Translations under genes and position numbers: made by a program
Source: UMGS1766 sp963597355
GTDB lineage: Bacteria; Bacillota; Clostridia; Oscillospirales; Oscillospiraceae
DNA: 64,000 bases
Assembly: GCA_963597355.1 (NCBI GenBank)
Contig: CAVBPR010000002.1
Coordinates: 362,108 to 426,107 of the forward strand
Direction: 5' to 3'
Notes under the pieces: model-generated
What the model saw: only the letters and a program-made list of their open reading frames with translations
Told to the model about the DNA's origin: nothing
The model's database searches: none
Part shown: positions 41,009-49,979 of the stretch, piece by piece
Layout: each line of letters opens with the position of its first letter
Numbering within the stretch: the first letter of the stretch is position 1

Positions 41009-41863
41009 TTATAACCAACCTTCTACGGAACGCCAGATATTTTGTGTATCTGCAAGTGTGTCAATATTTTGAAATCCGTGCTCAACCATAAGTTGCTCAA
41101 CATCATCAGCTTGGTCATATCCTACCTCGAAAATCATCATGCCTCCCGGGCGTAAAAGACTCTTCCAATACATAATGATGCTACGGTAAAAATCCAATCC
41201 ATCTTCTCCGCCATCCAATGCCATATGCGGTTCAAAATCCCGTACAGATGAATCAAGTTCAGCAATGTCTGATGAGCGGATGTAGGGAGGGTTCGAAACA
41301 ATAATATCGAAATTCCCCAGTTGTTCCGGCGGAGCTTCCAAAGCATTTGCTCGAACACATACAGCATTATTTAATTTGTTCCGCCGTACATTACTTCGGG
41401 CTACAGCTAAAGCATCTTCAGACCAATCCGCCAAAACAACTCTGGAACCAGCTACATGAGAGGCAATGACAATTCCAATACACCCACTGCCTGTGCAAAG
41501 GTCTAATATACGACATCCCGGAGCCATTCTACGTCCTACAGCTACCGCACGTTCCGCAACCACTTCAGTATCGATTCTGGGAATCAAAACGGACGAATTA
41601 ACATCCAGTGTTATGTCGCAAAAGCTCCACTCACCAATCAAATATGCAGCAGGTTCTCCGGCAATTCGGCGGTTTAGAAGTTGCCGATAACGAGTCTCCG
41701 TATCATCAAATGCATACAAACGGCCATCTCGTAATAGCTCATCTCGTGTTTTCCCGGTAACAAAGCACAGTAATTCCCTTGCTTCCAATGATGCGCCGTC
41801 AATGTGTGCGCTGTTCAATAGCTTGCGACCATCAAGATAAAGATCGTGGTATGTTTTCGCCAT
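41009..41863 (-). CDS. prmC: Peptide chain release factor glutamine methyltransferase
   Basis: 284 aa, ATG 41863 with AAGGAG upstream. N-terminal helical domain, then a class I SAM methyltransferase with ILDLCTGSGCIGIVIA (motif I), DWSEDALAVARSN and the NPPY motif in FDIIVSNPPYIRSSD that binds the target glutamine. It N5-methylates the GGQ glutamine of release factors. prfA is not in the window; the YqhQ-like gene upstream is its frequent neighbour in Clostridia. Confidence 0.95.
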   Translation of the reverse strand: MAKTYHDLYLDGRKLLNSAHIDGASLEARELLCFVTGKTRDELLRDGRLYAFDDTETRYRQLLNRRIAGEPAAYLIGEWSFCDITLDVNSSVLIPRIDTEVVAERAVAVGRRMAPGCRILDLCTGSGCIGIVIASHVAGSRVVLADWSEDALAVARSNVRRNKLNNAVCVRANALEAPPEQLGNFDIIVSNPPYIRSSDIAELDSSVRDFEPHMALDGGEDGLDFYRSIIMYWKSLLRPGGMMIFEVGYDQADDVEQLMVEHGFQNIDTLADTQNIWRSVEGWL

Positions 41864-41908
41864 TGTATCAACTCCTTAGATTTCTAAGAATCGGCCGCAA
41901 AATTATTT

Positions 41909-42874
41909 TTACCAGCGGTCCTCCCCCTTGTGCTCGGGCAATACCTGTTTAAGCGATTCAATTCCAACTTCAATCATAGAATCATCTGGCTCAAAGGTTG
42001 TAAAATTCTGCATCCACAATCCTGGAGCTGTCATAATTCTAGTAAAAATGTTATCGTGCCGGCCAACATAACGATTGATTTCATAAGCAATACCAACTAT
42101 AACTGGTATCAATAATAACTGAAGCAGAATACGAACCAAAGTATTCGGAGGAGTAATAATTGAAAAAAGGATAGAATAGCACAGAATAGCTAATATAATT
42201 ACGACAAACATAAAGCTAGTACCGCATCGCGGATGATGACGAGGCATTGTCCGAACATTTTCCACTGTTAATTCCAGGCCGCGTTCATAACAAAAGATGG
42301 TCTTGTGTTCTGCCCCATGGTAGGAAAATACACGGCGAATATCTTTCATTTTCGAAACAAGAATCAAATAAATCATGAATACAGCGATTCGAATTACACC
42401 TTCGATCAAATTTTGACCAAATGTATTTATTGGCATGAGCCGTTTTAGTAAACTGGCTACAACGGTTGGGATAAGAAAAAACAATCCGACTGAAAAGGCA
42501 ATTGCAAGAATCGTTGAAAAGGCAACGATTATAGAATCCATTTTTTTGTTGTCAACATGTTCTTCCAACCATTTGTCAAGCTTCGATGGAGCAACATCTT
42601 CGTCATCCTCTGGATAAAAATCTGCAGAATACATCAGTGCTTTCACACCTTCAACCATGGTTCCTAAAAAGGCAAATGCACCTCGAACAAATGGAACACC
42701 CAAGATTGGATAATGCTCTCGGGTCAGCTTTAATTCTTCTGTCTTTATTACAAGTTGTCCGTCTTTATCTCGGACGACGATGGATTGCTTCTTTGGCCCA
42801 CGCATATAGATGCCTTCAATTAGCGCTTGACCCCCAATTGATGTGCGAAATTCAGAATCGGATTTATTTGACAT
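41909..42874 (-). CDS. DUF1385 membrane protein, YqhQ-like
   Basis: 321 aa from ATG 42874, the in-frame ATG 8 nt after AAAGGA; earlier starts at 42880 and 42901 are less well spaced. The family signature is at the N-terminus: TSIGGQALIEGIYMRGP, then IVVRDKDG. Several membrane helices (about residues 100-165 and 215-260), with YHGAEHKTIFCYE and HPRCGTSFMFV between them. Function unknown in all bacteria; usually linked to prmC and prfA as here. Located 45 bp upstream of prmC. Confidence 0.92.
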   Translation of the reverse strand: MSNKSDSEFRTSIGGQALIEGIYMRGPKKQSIVVRDKDGQLVIKTEELKLTREHYPILGVPFVRGAFAFLGTMVEGVKALMYSADFYPEDDEDVAPSKLDKWLEEHVDNKKMDSIIVAFSTILAIAFSVGLFFLIPTVVASLLKRLMPINTFGQNLIEGVIRIAVFMIYLILVSKMKDIRRVFSYHGAEHKTIFCYERGLELTVENVRTMPRHHPRCGTSFMFVVIILAILCYSILFSIITPPNTLVRILLQLLLIPVIVGIAYEINRYVGRHDNIFTRIMTAPGLWMQNFTTFEPDDSMIEVGIESLKQVLPEHKGEDRW

Positions 42875-42932
42875 GAACATTTTCCTTTCTAAGTATATCA
42901 AACGTTTGTTCGATTTTCAATAGGAGAATAAC

Positions 42933-44492
42933 TTATTTTTCGCATTCACTACTTTGCTGGTTTGTAGAAGCGCCAATGTTTGTCATAGGCAATAATATCG
43001 TAACAACGCAACCCGTGCCATCTTGTGCATTTGCGATATCCAGACGACCACCATGCCGTGAAATAATCTCATCACAAACAGCCAACCCAATACCATTGCC
43101 GCGAGCTTTCGAAGATCCCTTGTAGAACTTTTCCTTTACATGGGGTAATTCTTCACTTGGAATGCCAGGACCGTAATCCCGGATTATAATGGCAGCAAAA
43201 CCGTCCTCTTCACCTATTGTTGTATCGATTCGTTTTCCCGCTCCACCATGCTTCGCTGCATTATCTAACAGGTTGGAAAACACTTGGCGCAGGCGCTCCG
43301 GATCTCCCGGGATTGGTGGGAATTCGCGCTCCGGATCCGTATAATTAAGCGAAATTCCCTCTTTTTTATAAAACTCCTGGTAGGTATAGACAGCATCCTC
43401 AAATTCTGCCTGAATGTCGATCATCTCAACATTTAAGTTAAAGCGACCGTCTTCAATTCGAGAGAATTCCAGCAATTCTTCCACCATTTTGGTTAAACGT
43501 CGAGATTCACTGACAATAATATTCAGGCCCTTCTTAAAATCCTGCGCATTATCCAGTTTACCAGAAATCAGAGTTTCGCCCCATCCATTGATCGCAGTAA
43601 GCGGAGTGCGCAATTCATGGGAAACAGATGAAATAAACTCTGATTTCATCTGCTCATTCTGGCTAATACGGGCGGACATATCATTGATCGCATCGGTTAA
43701 GTCACCGATTTCATCATCGTATTCCTTTTCAATTTGTATTCCGTAGTATCCGGAGGCAATTCTCTTAGCCATTTCTGTAATGCCGGCCATAGGATCAATG
43801 ATAGATCGAACAAAGTACATGTTCGTCATATATGTCAGAAGGATCACTAAAACAGCAACACCAGATATCAAACAAACGATAAGAATTAACTGACGATCTA
43901 CTATGCGAAGAGAGGACACTAAGCGCATAACCCCTTTTACTTCACCATTACTTAGAATAGGAGCCGACACTGCCATAATGCGCTCCCCCGTCTCTGCATC
44001 ACGTCCGCTCCAACTGCGAATCGTTTTGCTGGAAATTGCCTCATAAATATCGACTGTCCCCGGTTTGCTTCCGGAGGTTAAACCATATGACGAAAGGTAT
44101 ACACTTGGTTCGTTATCTACGGTCAAAAACTGCAATTCAAGGCGATCCTTTTCGTCAAAATCAGTAATATAGTAGCTTGCCATATCTAAATAGGCATTCT
44201 CTGTTGTTGCATAATTTGCAAAAAAATCACTGACGGTTTTTGCTTTTGTCTCCAAACCACTACGCATCGAATTATAATAGTAACTTGCCAGAAACATCGA
44301 AATAATAACAACTAATGCCAACATAACCGCTGTAACCGCTAGAAAGCTGTTACGAAGCCATCGATTTCGAATTCCGCGTACATGAAGCGTTGCATGTCCT
44401 GTATGCAAGATCGCCTGCTTGCTGTGCTTTGTATCCGTTTTTATACCTTGTGCCGCAATATTCACTTTTTTATATTTATTCAAAAGCCCCAC
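42933..44492 (-). CDS. Sensor histidine kinase
   Basis: 519 aa, GTG at 44492 overlapping the response regulator by 13 bp; the weak ribosome site suggests translational coupling, and a later start is possible. Two transmembrane helices (about 48-72 and 198-222) flank an extracellular sensor domain of about 125 residues. HAMP follows, then HisKA with FISSVSHELRTPLTAINGW (phospho-His) and HATPase_c with FSNLLDNAAKH, DYGPGIP and GNGIGLAVC. Orthodox OmpR/EnvZ-class kinase; signal unknown. Operon: lipoprotein, regulator, kinase. Confidence 0.94.
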   Translation of the reverse strand: MGLLNKYKKVNIAAQGIKTDTKHSKQAILHTGHATLHVRGIRNRWLRNSFLAVTAVMLALVVIISMFLASYYYNSMRSGLETKAKTVSDFFANYATTENAYLDMASYYITDFDEKDRLELQFLTVDNEPSVYLSSYGLTSGSKPGTVDIYEAISSKTIRSWSGRDAETGERIMAVSAPILSNGEVKGVMRLVSSLRIVDRQLILIVCLISGVAVLVILLTYMTNMYFVRSIIDPMAGITEMAKRIASGYYGIQIEKEYDDEIGDLTDAINDMSARISQNEQMKSEFISSVSHELRTPLTAINGWGETLISGKLDNAQDFKKGLNIIVSESRRLTKMVEELLEFSRIEDGRFNLNVEMIDIQAEFEDAVYTYQEFYKKEGISLNYTDPEREFPPIPGDPERLRQVFSNLLDNAAKHGGAGKRIDTTIGEEDGFAAIIIRDYGPGIPSEELPHVKEKFYKGSSKARGNGIGLAVCDEIISRHGGRLDIANAQDGTGCVVTILLPMTNIGASTNQQSSECEK

Positions 44493-45166
44493 TTATATCC
44501 GTACCCCCATACTGTGGTAATATAGATTGGACTAGTAGGGTCATCCTCTACTTTAATGCGTAGCCGCCGGATGTTTACATCGACAATCTTTACTTCTCCA
44601 TCGTAATCCCGTCCCCAAACAGATTCAAGAATCTCCTCTCGCGAAAGTGCTTTCCCTGGGTTATCCATAAACAGTTTCATAACGCTATATTCTACTTGAG
44701 TCAGTTTGATGCGAGTTCCATTTTTCTCTAAGGTTCGATTACGAGTGTTCAATAGAAAAGGCGGTTGAGAAATTTCTCCGTTGTCATTGTTCGTCTCGCC
44801 CCCTGCGCGGCGATACAGTGCATCGACGCGAGCAGTCAATTCTGCCGGAGAAAAGGGCTTCGTAACATAGTCATCAGCACCGGTCATAAGACCTGTCACC
44901 TTGTCCATTTCTTGAGAGCGGGCGGTAAGCATGATAATTCCAATATTAGAGTCATTTCCACGAATACGGCGGCAAACTTCAAATCCATCAATTCCGGGAA
45001 GCATAACATCTAACAGTGCAACTTTAACATCCGGATTGCTTTTTAATTTTTCCAATGCTTCCTCACCACTGGCTGCTTCGATGGTGTCATAACCAGCACG
45101 TTTTAAATTGATTACTACAAAGCTGCGAATATTATCTTCATCTTCTAAAACGAGTACTTTTCGCAC
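44480..45166 (-). CDS. OmpR-family response regulator
   Basis: 228 aa, ATG 45166 with GGGGGAATT upstream. Receiver domain with acidic pair LEDEDN, phospho-Asp in VALLDVMLPGIDGFEV, Thr in MLTARS and Lys in YVTKPFSP. The C-terminal winged helix (about 130-228) ends VWGYGYKWGF. It pairs with the overlapping histidine kinase. The spacing of 12 bp to the upstream lipoprotein gene suggests a single transcript. Confidence 0.96.
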   Translation of the reverse strand: MRKVLVLEDEDNIRSFVVINLKRAGYDTIEAASGEEALEKLKSNPDVKVALLDVMLPGIDGFEVCRRIRGNDSNIGIIMLTARSQEMDKVTGLMTGADDYVTKPFSPAELTARVDALYRRAGGETNNDNGEISQPPFLLNTRNRTLEKNGTRIKLTQVEYSVMKLFMDNPGKALSREEILESVWGRDYDGEVKIVDVNIRRLRIKVEDDPTSPIYITTVWGYGYKWGF

Positions 45167-45178
45167 GATAATTCCCCC

Positions 45179-46540
45179 TTAGTCAGTTGCTGACCAATCC
45201 GTCAAAATCAGATGGAATTGGCTTGCTGCCGATGTATAATCCAATCCGCAATCCCAATCACAATCGAACAATTCAATTGAGTAGGCTGCATCAGAGTCTG
45301 TTTGAAGTAATTGACGCTGACCAATTTCGGCACGTGTAATGCGATTCGTGCCCATATTCTTATAAACAGCTAAAAAAGCAATCGGTACATCGGACGGATT
45401 CGCTTGGTAATAGAAGGTAATGCTCCGTTCAACAGTGGCACCCAAATTAACATCGGAGCGAGAGAGCAGGAGGTGTCCTTGCCATTCTTCCGGGATATCG
45501 AAATACCATCCATCTGCAATATCATGGTATGTGTATTTTACGAAATGTTGGGATCCATCCAGACTGTATTGTACCCACTGCAACAAGTAAAAAGACTCAG
45601 AATTCTCCAGGCTGGTATTTGCGGGCAACGATACTACAAAAGGGATTTCCAATGTACTATCATTGTTGATATCTTCCAATTCAATTGCATTTGCCCGAAA
45701 GGTTGTTTCTGCGTTAATTCCTTCATCCGAAGTGATATTAAACAGCGCGCCATCACGTACAGCCAATATATCTGTAATTAGCTGGGTTGGTGCATTCTGT
45801 CGATAACCTGTGATGTAAAGTGCAGGATACCCAGATTGCAAAAGGCCATATTTTGCGGAATCTACCGTTGTTATGGAGGAGGACAGTCGTGTCGTATTAA
45901 TCTCCATCATGGTATCATCCGACCAGTCATAATAAGTTGCACTGCTACCACCATTTTCTTGATCCGCAACCTGAATCAGAACTAATTCAGATTGATTATC
46001 TTGATCTAGATCTTGAGTAAAATATCGCGTATAACTGGGCGCAGAAATAATTTCTGTCACCGTATCTTGCTCAATGGAATACGCAGACAAGGCATAGATA
46101 GCGCTTGAGACACGCCACCCAACCACAATTTCTTTCATGGCGCTATCATTTAATTGACAATAAACAACAGAATTAATTCCTTCGCCATCACCCTCTATCG
46201 TTGTTGCAAGACTAAAGTTGTCTTCGTCGTCTGAACGAAAAATACAGATTTTCATAGGGTGCTGCGTTCCGCTGCTACTGTCCCGAAAAAAAGCAAGAGC
46301 TTCATCTACTCCGTCACCATCGAGGTCTTGCATTTGCACAGACTGGGTATTGCTTCCGGAAAGAGGCGCTGAATACTCATATCCCTGTGCGAGCAATGCC
46401 TCCAGGCAAATCTGAAGGCTCTGGTATTCCGCTGTAGGTTTTGGAAGGGCATACAATTCTTCCGGTGAACGTAGCCCACACCCTGTTAACGTTCCTATAA
46501 AACCTATGGTTATAAAAAAAAGAGCAATCTTTTTTGCCAC
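45179..46540 (-). CDS. Lipoprotein with FG-GAP/VCBS-like repeats
   Basis: 453 aa from GTG 46540, 8 nt after GGGAGG; the ATG at 46570 is upstream of that site. Lipoprotein signal: VAKKIALFF then lipobox TLTGC (Cys about 21). Several calcium-blade-like repeats of the form DLDGDGVDEAL, DLDQDNQSELVLI and DINNDSTLEIPF, spaced by about 90-110 residues, suggest a beta-propeller. It is first in an operon with a two-component pair, so it may act as an accessory sensor on the cell surface; this is inference. Known homologues in Clostridia are uncharacterised. Confidence 0.82.
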   Translation of the reverse strand: MAKKIALFFITIGFIGTLTGCGLRSPEELYALPKPTAEYQSLQICLEALLAQGYEYSAPLSGSNTQSVQMQDLDGDGVDEALAFFRDSSSGTQHPMKICIFRSDDEDNFSLATTIEGDGEGINSVVYCQLNDSAMKEIVVGWRVSSAIYALSAYSIEQDTVTEIISAPSYTRYFTQDLDQDNQSELVLIQVADQENGGSSATYYDWSDDTMMEINTTRLSSSITTVDSAKYGLLQSGYPALYITGYRQNAPTQLITDILAVRDGALFNITSDEGINAETTFRANAIELEDINNDSTLEIPFVVSLPANTSLENSESFYLLQWVQYSLDGSQHFVKYTYHDIADGWYFDIPEEWQGHLLLSRSDVNLGATVERSITFYYQANPSDVPIAFLAVYKNMGTNRITRAEIGQRQLLQTDSDAAYSIELFDCDWDCGLDYTSAASQFHLILTDWSATD

Positions 46541-46703
46541 AAGCAAATCCTCCCTGTAAAAGAAAAACACTTGAAGAGATTATAACATAACTTCAAGCCA
46601 AAAGACAGCACTCCAATGCATTAAATATCTTTTTTTAAGCCCGAGCTTTGTAGATATGGATGTCGTACGTTTTACGTTAGGACCTATTGTGTGAAGGCAA
46701 CAG

Positions 46704-46740
46704 AAGAAGCACATCTGCTATATTTGCAGACGTGCTTCTT
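46704..46740 (-). terminator. Terminator after gatB
   Basis: AAGAAGCACATCTGC / GCAGACGTGCTTCTT with one wobble on the minus strand, 8 bp beyond the gatB stop. T run modest. Confidence 0.7.
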
Positions 46741-46747
46741 GCGTTGA

Positions 46748-48187
46748 TTATTGTAACTGATCTAATTGTTCTTGGATAATGCGGTTAACTGTTTTAGGAT
46801 CTGCCTTTCCTTTCAGCAGACGCATGGTTTGGCCCACGAGATAGCCAAATGCCTTTTGCTTACCCGCCTGATAGTCAGCAATTGATTTCGGATTTTCGGA
46901 AAGCACCTGTGCCACAACACTCTGTACCAGATCTGCATCATTCACCTGTTCCAGACCGTGCTCCTGTACATAGGTTTCAGGGTCACCGTCAGTATCAAAT
47001 ATGGCCGCAAAGACTTCCACTGCCGTGTTGCGGTTAATCTTACCCTGCTTCACCAAAGCAAGTAATTTAACCAAAGTAGAGGGAGTGAGCGGCATATACT
47101 TCGCTTCTAAGCTTTTCTCTTTCAGTGTCCGGAGAATCTCACCCATCATCCAGTTAGAGACTTCTTTCGGTGTTCCTCCAAGTTGGACTGCCTGTTCAAA
47201 AAAGTCTGCTAGCGCCTTTTGTCCCGTAAGCATTCCCGCATCATATTCAGGTAAACCATATTCGGAAACATAGCGTAGTTTTTTCTCTTCTGCCATTTCG
47301 GGCAATTCACTTCGCGCAGAAGACAAATATTCCTCTGTTATTTCCATCGGCGGAATATCTGGTTCAGGAAAATAGCGATAATCCTGTGCGTTTTCTTTGG
47401 AACGCATTGAATATGTAGCATCCTTGTTTTCGTCCCAACGTCTGGTCTCCTGTACAACCCGTTTCCCATCCTCAATCAACTCAATTTGACGCCGTGTTTC
47501 ATAAGCGATGGCGCGGGCAATTGCCTTAAATGAGTTGATATTTTTCATCTCGGTACGGGTACCAAACTCTGTACTACCTGCAGGTCGCACAGAAAGATTG
47601 ACATCGCATCGGAGCGAGCCTTCCTGCATTTTGCAATCTGACACACCAAGATATTCTAATGTGGATTTTAATTTTTCCAAATAAGCAATAACTTCTTCCG
47701 CTGTTCGAAAATCCGGTTCTGTGACAATCTCAATTAACGGGACACCACAACGGTTATAATCCGCTCTTGTCTGATCAATCCAAGGATCGTGCACCAGTTT
47801 TCCTGCATCCTCTTCCATATGCATTTCGTGAATGCGGATAATTTTTTTCTCACCGGAGGCGGTGCAAATTTCTACTTGGCCATTTGTTGCTATCGGCAAA
47901 TATAACTGAGAAATCTGATACGCCTTGGGCAGATCGGGATAGAAATAGTTTTTTCGATCGAATTTGTGATATCGAGTGATATCGCAATTCAAGGCCAAAC
48001 CTGCTTTTGTGGCAAAGCGCATTACCGCTTTATTCATAACTGGAAGCGTACCAGGCATACCTGTACAAACCGGGCAGCAATGTGTATTGGGATCGCCGCC
48101 AAATGCCGTCGTGCAAGAGCAGAAAATTTTTGTTTTGGTCGCCAGTTCCACGTGGGTCTCTAAACCGATTACTGTTTCCCAAGTCAT
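46748..48187 (-). CDS. gatB: Asp/Glu-tRNA(Asn/Gln) amidotransferase subunit B
   Basis: 479 aa, ATG 48187, overlapping gatA by 4 bp (ATGA). Begins with ETVIGLETHVELATKTKIFCSC. Other conserved segments are PVCTGMPGTLPVMN, FDRKNYFYPDLPKAYQISQ and YNRCGVPLIEIVTEPDF. The C-terminal GatB/YqeY tail domain (about 330-479) recognises the tRNA. It activates the mischarged aminoacyl-tRNA with ATP and transfers ammonia delivered from GatA. Last gene of the aspS2-gatC-gatA-gatB operon. Confidence 0.97.
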   Translation of the reverse strand: MTWETVIGLETHVELATKTKIFCSCTTAFGGDPNTHCCPVCTGMPGTLPVMNKAVMRFATKAGLALNCDITRYHKFDRKNYFYPDLPKAYQISQLYLPIATNGQVEICTASGEKKIIRIHEMHMEEDAGKLVHDPWIDQTRADYNRCGVPLIEIVTEPDFRTAEEVIAYLEKLKSTLEYLGVSDCKMQEGSLRCDVNLSVRPAGSTEFGTRTEMKNINSFKAIARAIAYETRRQIELIEDGKRVVQETRRWDENKDATYSMRSKENAQDYRYFPEPDIPPMEITEEYLSSARSELPEMAEEKKLRYVSEYGLPEYDAGMLTGQKALADFFEQAVQLGGTPKEVSNWMMGEILRTLKEKSLEAKYMPLTPSTLVKLLALVKQGKINRNTAVEVFAAIFDTDGDPETYVQEHGLEQVNDADLVQSVVAQVLSENPKSIADYQAGKQKAFGYLVGQTMRLLKGKADPKTVNRIIQEQLDQLQ

Positions 48188-49662
48188 TTTACAATTCCTC
48201 CTTCACTGCAGTCTGGCCGTTTTAAATGGTAATCCGTATCCTGCTGATACGCATACGCAGCATTGAGTACCTTTTGCTCTGCAAGCGGTGCGCCAATTAG
48301 CTGAGCACCAATAGGCATTCCGTTTCCATCGAACCCACAAGGCATTGAAATGGCTGGCAGCCCTGCCAAATTTACCGAGACAGTATAAATATCACTGAGA
48401 TACATCTGGAGCGGGTCGCATAAACTTTCTCCCAAACGGGGTGCTGTAGTCGGAGAAACCGGTGTTAGCAACAAATCATAACGCTGAAATGCCTCATCAA
48501 AAGCCTGTTTTATTACTGCCTTGACCTGAAGTGCCTTCTTATAATAGGCGTCGTAATAACCAGTAGAGAGAACAAAAGTTCCTAACAAAATGCGTCGCTG
48601 TACTTCTCGGCCAAAGCCTTCTGTACGAGTCTTGCAATAAAGATCTGTCAGATCTTCATAGCCATCTGCTCGCCAACCATACTTTACTCCGTCAAAGCGA
48701 GACAGGTTTGAACTTGCTTCTGCAGCTGCAATGATATAATAGGTAGGAACAACATATTCCATAATTGGCAATTTGCATTCCTCGACTTCCGCTCCGCGAC
48801 CACGCAACACTTCAGCAACAGCAAGTACTTTTTCCCGTACTTGATCATCTAAGCCATCACCAAAACAATCCGTTGGAATACCGATCTTCATACCTGTCAG
48901 ATCTGATTTCAGGCTTTCTAACAGATGCTCCGCCTCAAAATCAAGACTTGTTCCATCGTGAGGATCTTTTCCTTGTATCATATCAAGGACTGCAGCACAA
49001 TCCTCTGCTGTACGGGCTAATGGGCCGATTTGGTCCAAAGAGGAAGCATAGGCAATCAATCCGTAACGTGATACGGTGCCATAGGTCGGCTTCATCCCTG
49101 TAACACCACAATAGGATGCAGGTTGACGGATAGATCCCCCTGTGTCGCTGCCTAAAGCATACCAGCACTCACCTGCCGCAACAGCTGCCGCTGCGCCTCC
49201 GGAGGAACCACCCGGAACATGGGCTGAATTCCACGGGTTACGCGTTACGCCGTAAAAACTCGTTTCTGTGGTGGAACCCATAGCGAATTCATCCATATTT
49301 AGCTTACCGAGCATAATTCCGCCTGCGGCATTGAATTTCTCCATAACCGTTGCGTTATATGGCGGAGCAAAATCACCCAGGATTTTGGACGCGCAGGATG
49401 TTTTCACGCCCATTGTGCAAATGTTATCCTTGATACCGGCAGGAACGCCAGCCAGAGGGCTCGTTAAACTTGCGATTGTCAATTGTTCTGCCTGATGCAG
49501 TGCCGCATCGGACAATGTCGTAATATATGCATTTAATGTGCTATCCTGTACAGATATCGCACTTAATGCTGTTTGGACCGCATCCGTTGCTGATATATCG
49601 CCGCTTTTTATTGCCTTGCCTAACTGTACCGCAGACAATTCCTTCAGTTCTTGACAGCTCAT
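48184..49662 (-). CDS. gatA: Asp/Glu-tRNA(Asn/Gln) amidotransferase subunit A
   Basis: 492 aa from ATG 49662, 7 nt after AGGAGGAG; an upstream TTG at 49680 overlaps that site. Amidase-signature enzyme: catalytic Lys in VPAGIKDNI, the Ser pair in PGGSSGGAAAAVAAGEC and GSDTGGSIRQPASYC. It hydrolyses glutamine or asparagine to give ammonia for GatB. Coupled to gatC upstream (14 bp) and gatB downstream. Confidence 0.97.
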   Translation of the reverse strand: MSCQELKELSAVQLGKAIKSGDISATDAVQTALSAISVQDSTLNAYITTLSDAALHQAEQLTIASLTSPLAGVPAGIKDNICTMGVKTSCASKILGDFAPPYNATVMEKFNAAGGIMLGKLNMDEFAMGSTTETSFYGVTRNPWNSAHVPGGSSGGAAAAVAAGECWYALGSDTGGSIRQPASYCGVTGMKPTYGTVSRYGLIAYASSLDQIGPLARTAEDCAAVLDMIQGKDPHDGTSLDFEAEHLLESLKSDLTGMKIGIPTDCFGDGLDDQVREKVLAVAEVLRGRGAEVEECKLPIMEYVVPTYYIIAAAEASSNLSRFDGVKYGWRADGYEDLTDLYCKTRTEGFGREVQRRILLGTFVLSTGYYDAYYKKALQVKAVIKQAFDEAFQRYDLLLTPVSPTTAPRLGESLCDPLQMYLSDIYTVSVNLAGLPAISMPCGFDGNGMPIGAQLIGAPLAEQKVLNAAYAYQQDTDYHLKRPDCSEGGIVK

Positions 49663-49676
49663 GTGTTTTCTCCTCC

Positions 49677-49964
49677 TCAATCTACTGTCTTTGGCACAAG
49701 AAATGCCTCGTGATCCGGAACAGGAGCATTTTGAAGCAACAGCTCTCTCGGGGTGGATGGCTGCACATCATCTTCACGCAAAACATTCTTAACAGGAAAC
49801 ACGTGGCTCATCGGTTCTACATCTTGTGTGTCCAGTTTATTTAGCACATCCATATAGGCAATAATTTGCTGCAGTTCGCCTTGCATTTTTTCTTTGTCTT
49901 CCTCCGCCAAACGAAGACGAGATAAGGTTGACACATAGTCGACCATTTCCTTTGTAATTTCCAT
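49677..49964 (-). CDS. gatC: Asp/Glu-tRNA(Asn/Gln) amidotransferase subunit C
   Basis: 95 aa, ATG 49964 with AAGGAGG 9 nt upstream. Typical GatC: N-terminal KEMVDYVSTLSRLRLAEEDK, then VEPMSHVFPVKNVLREDDVQP in two parts, and the C-terminal APVPDHEAFLVPKTV. It stabilises the GatA-GatB interface. 15 bp after aspS2. Confidence 0.95.
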   Translation of the reverse strand: MEITKEMVDYVSTLSRLRLAEEDKEKMQGELQQIIAYMDVLNKLDTQDVEPMSHVFPVKNVLREDDVQPSTPRELLLQNAPVPDHEAFLVPKTVD

Positions 49965-49979
49965 ACTAATTCCTCCTTA

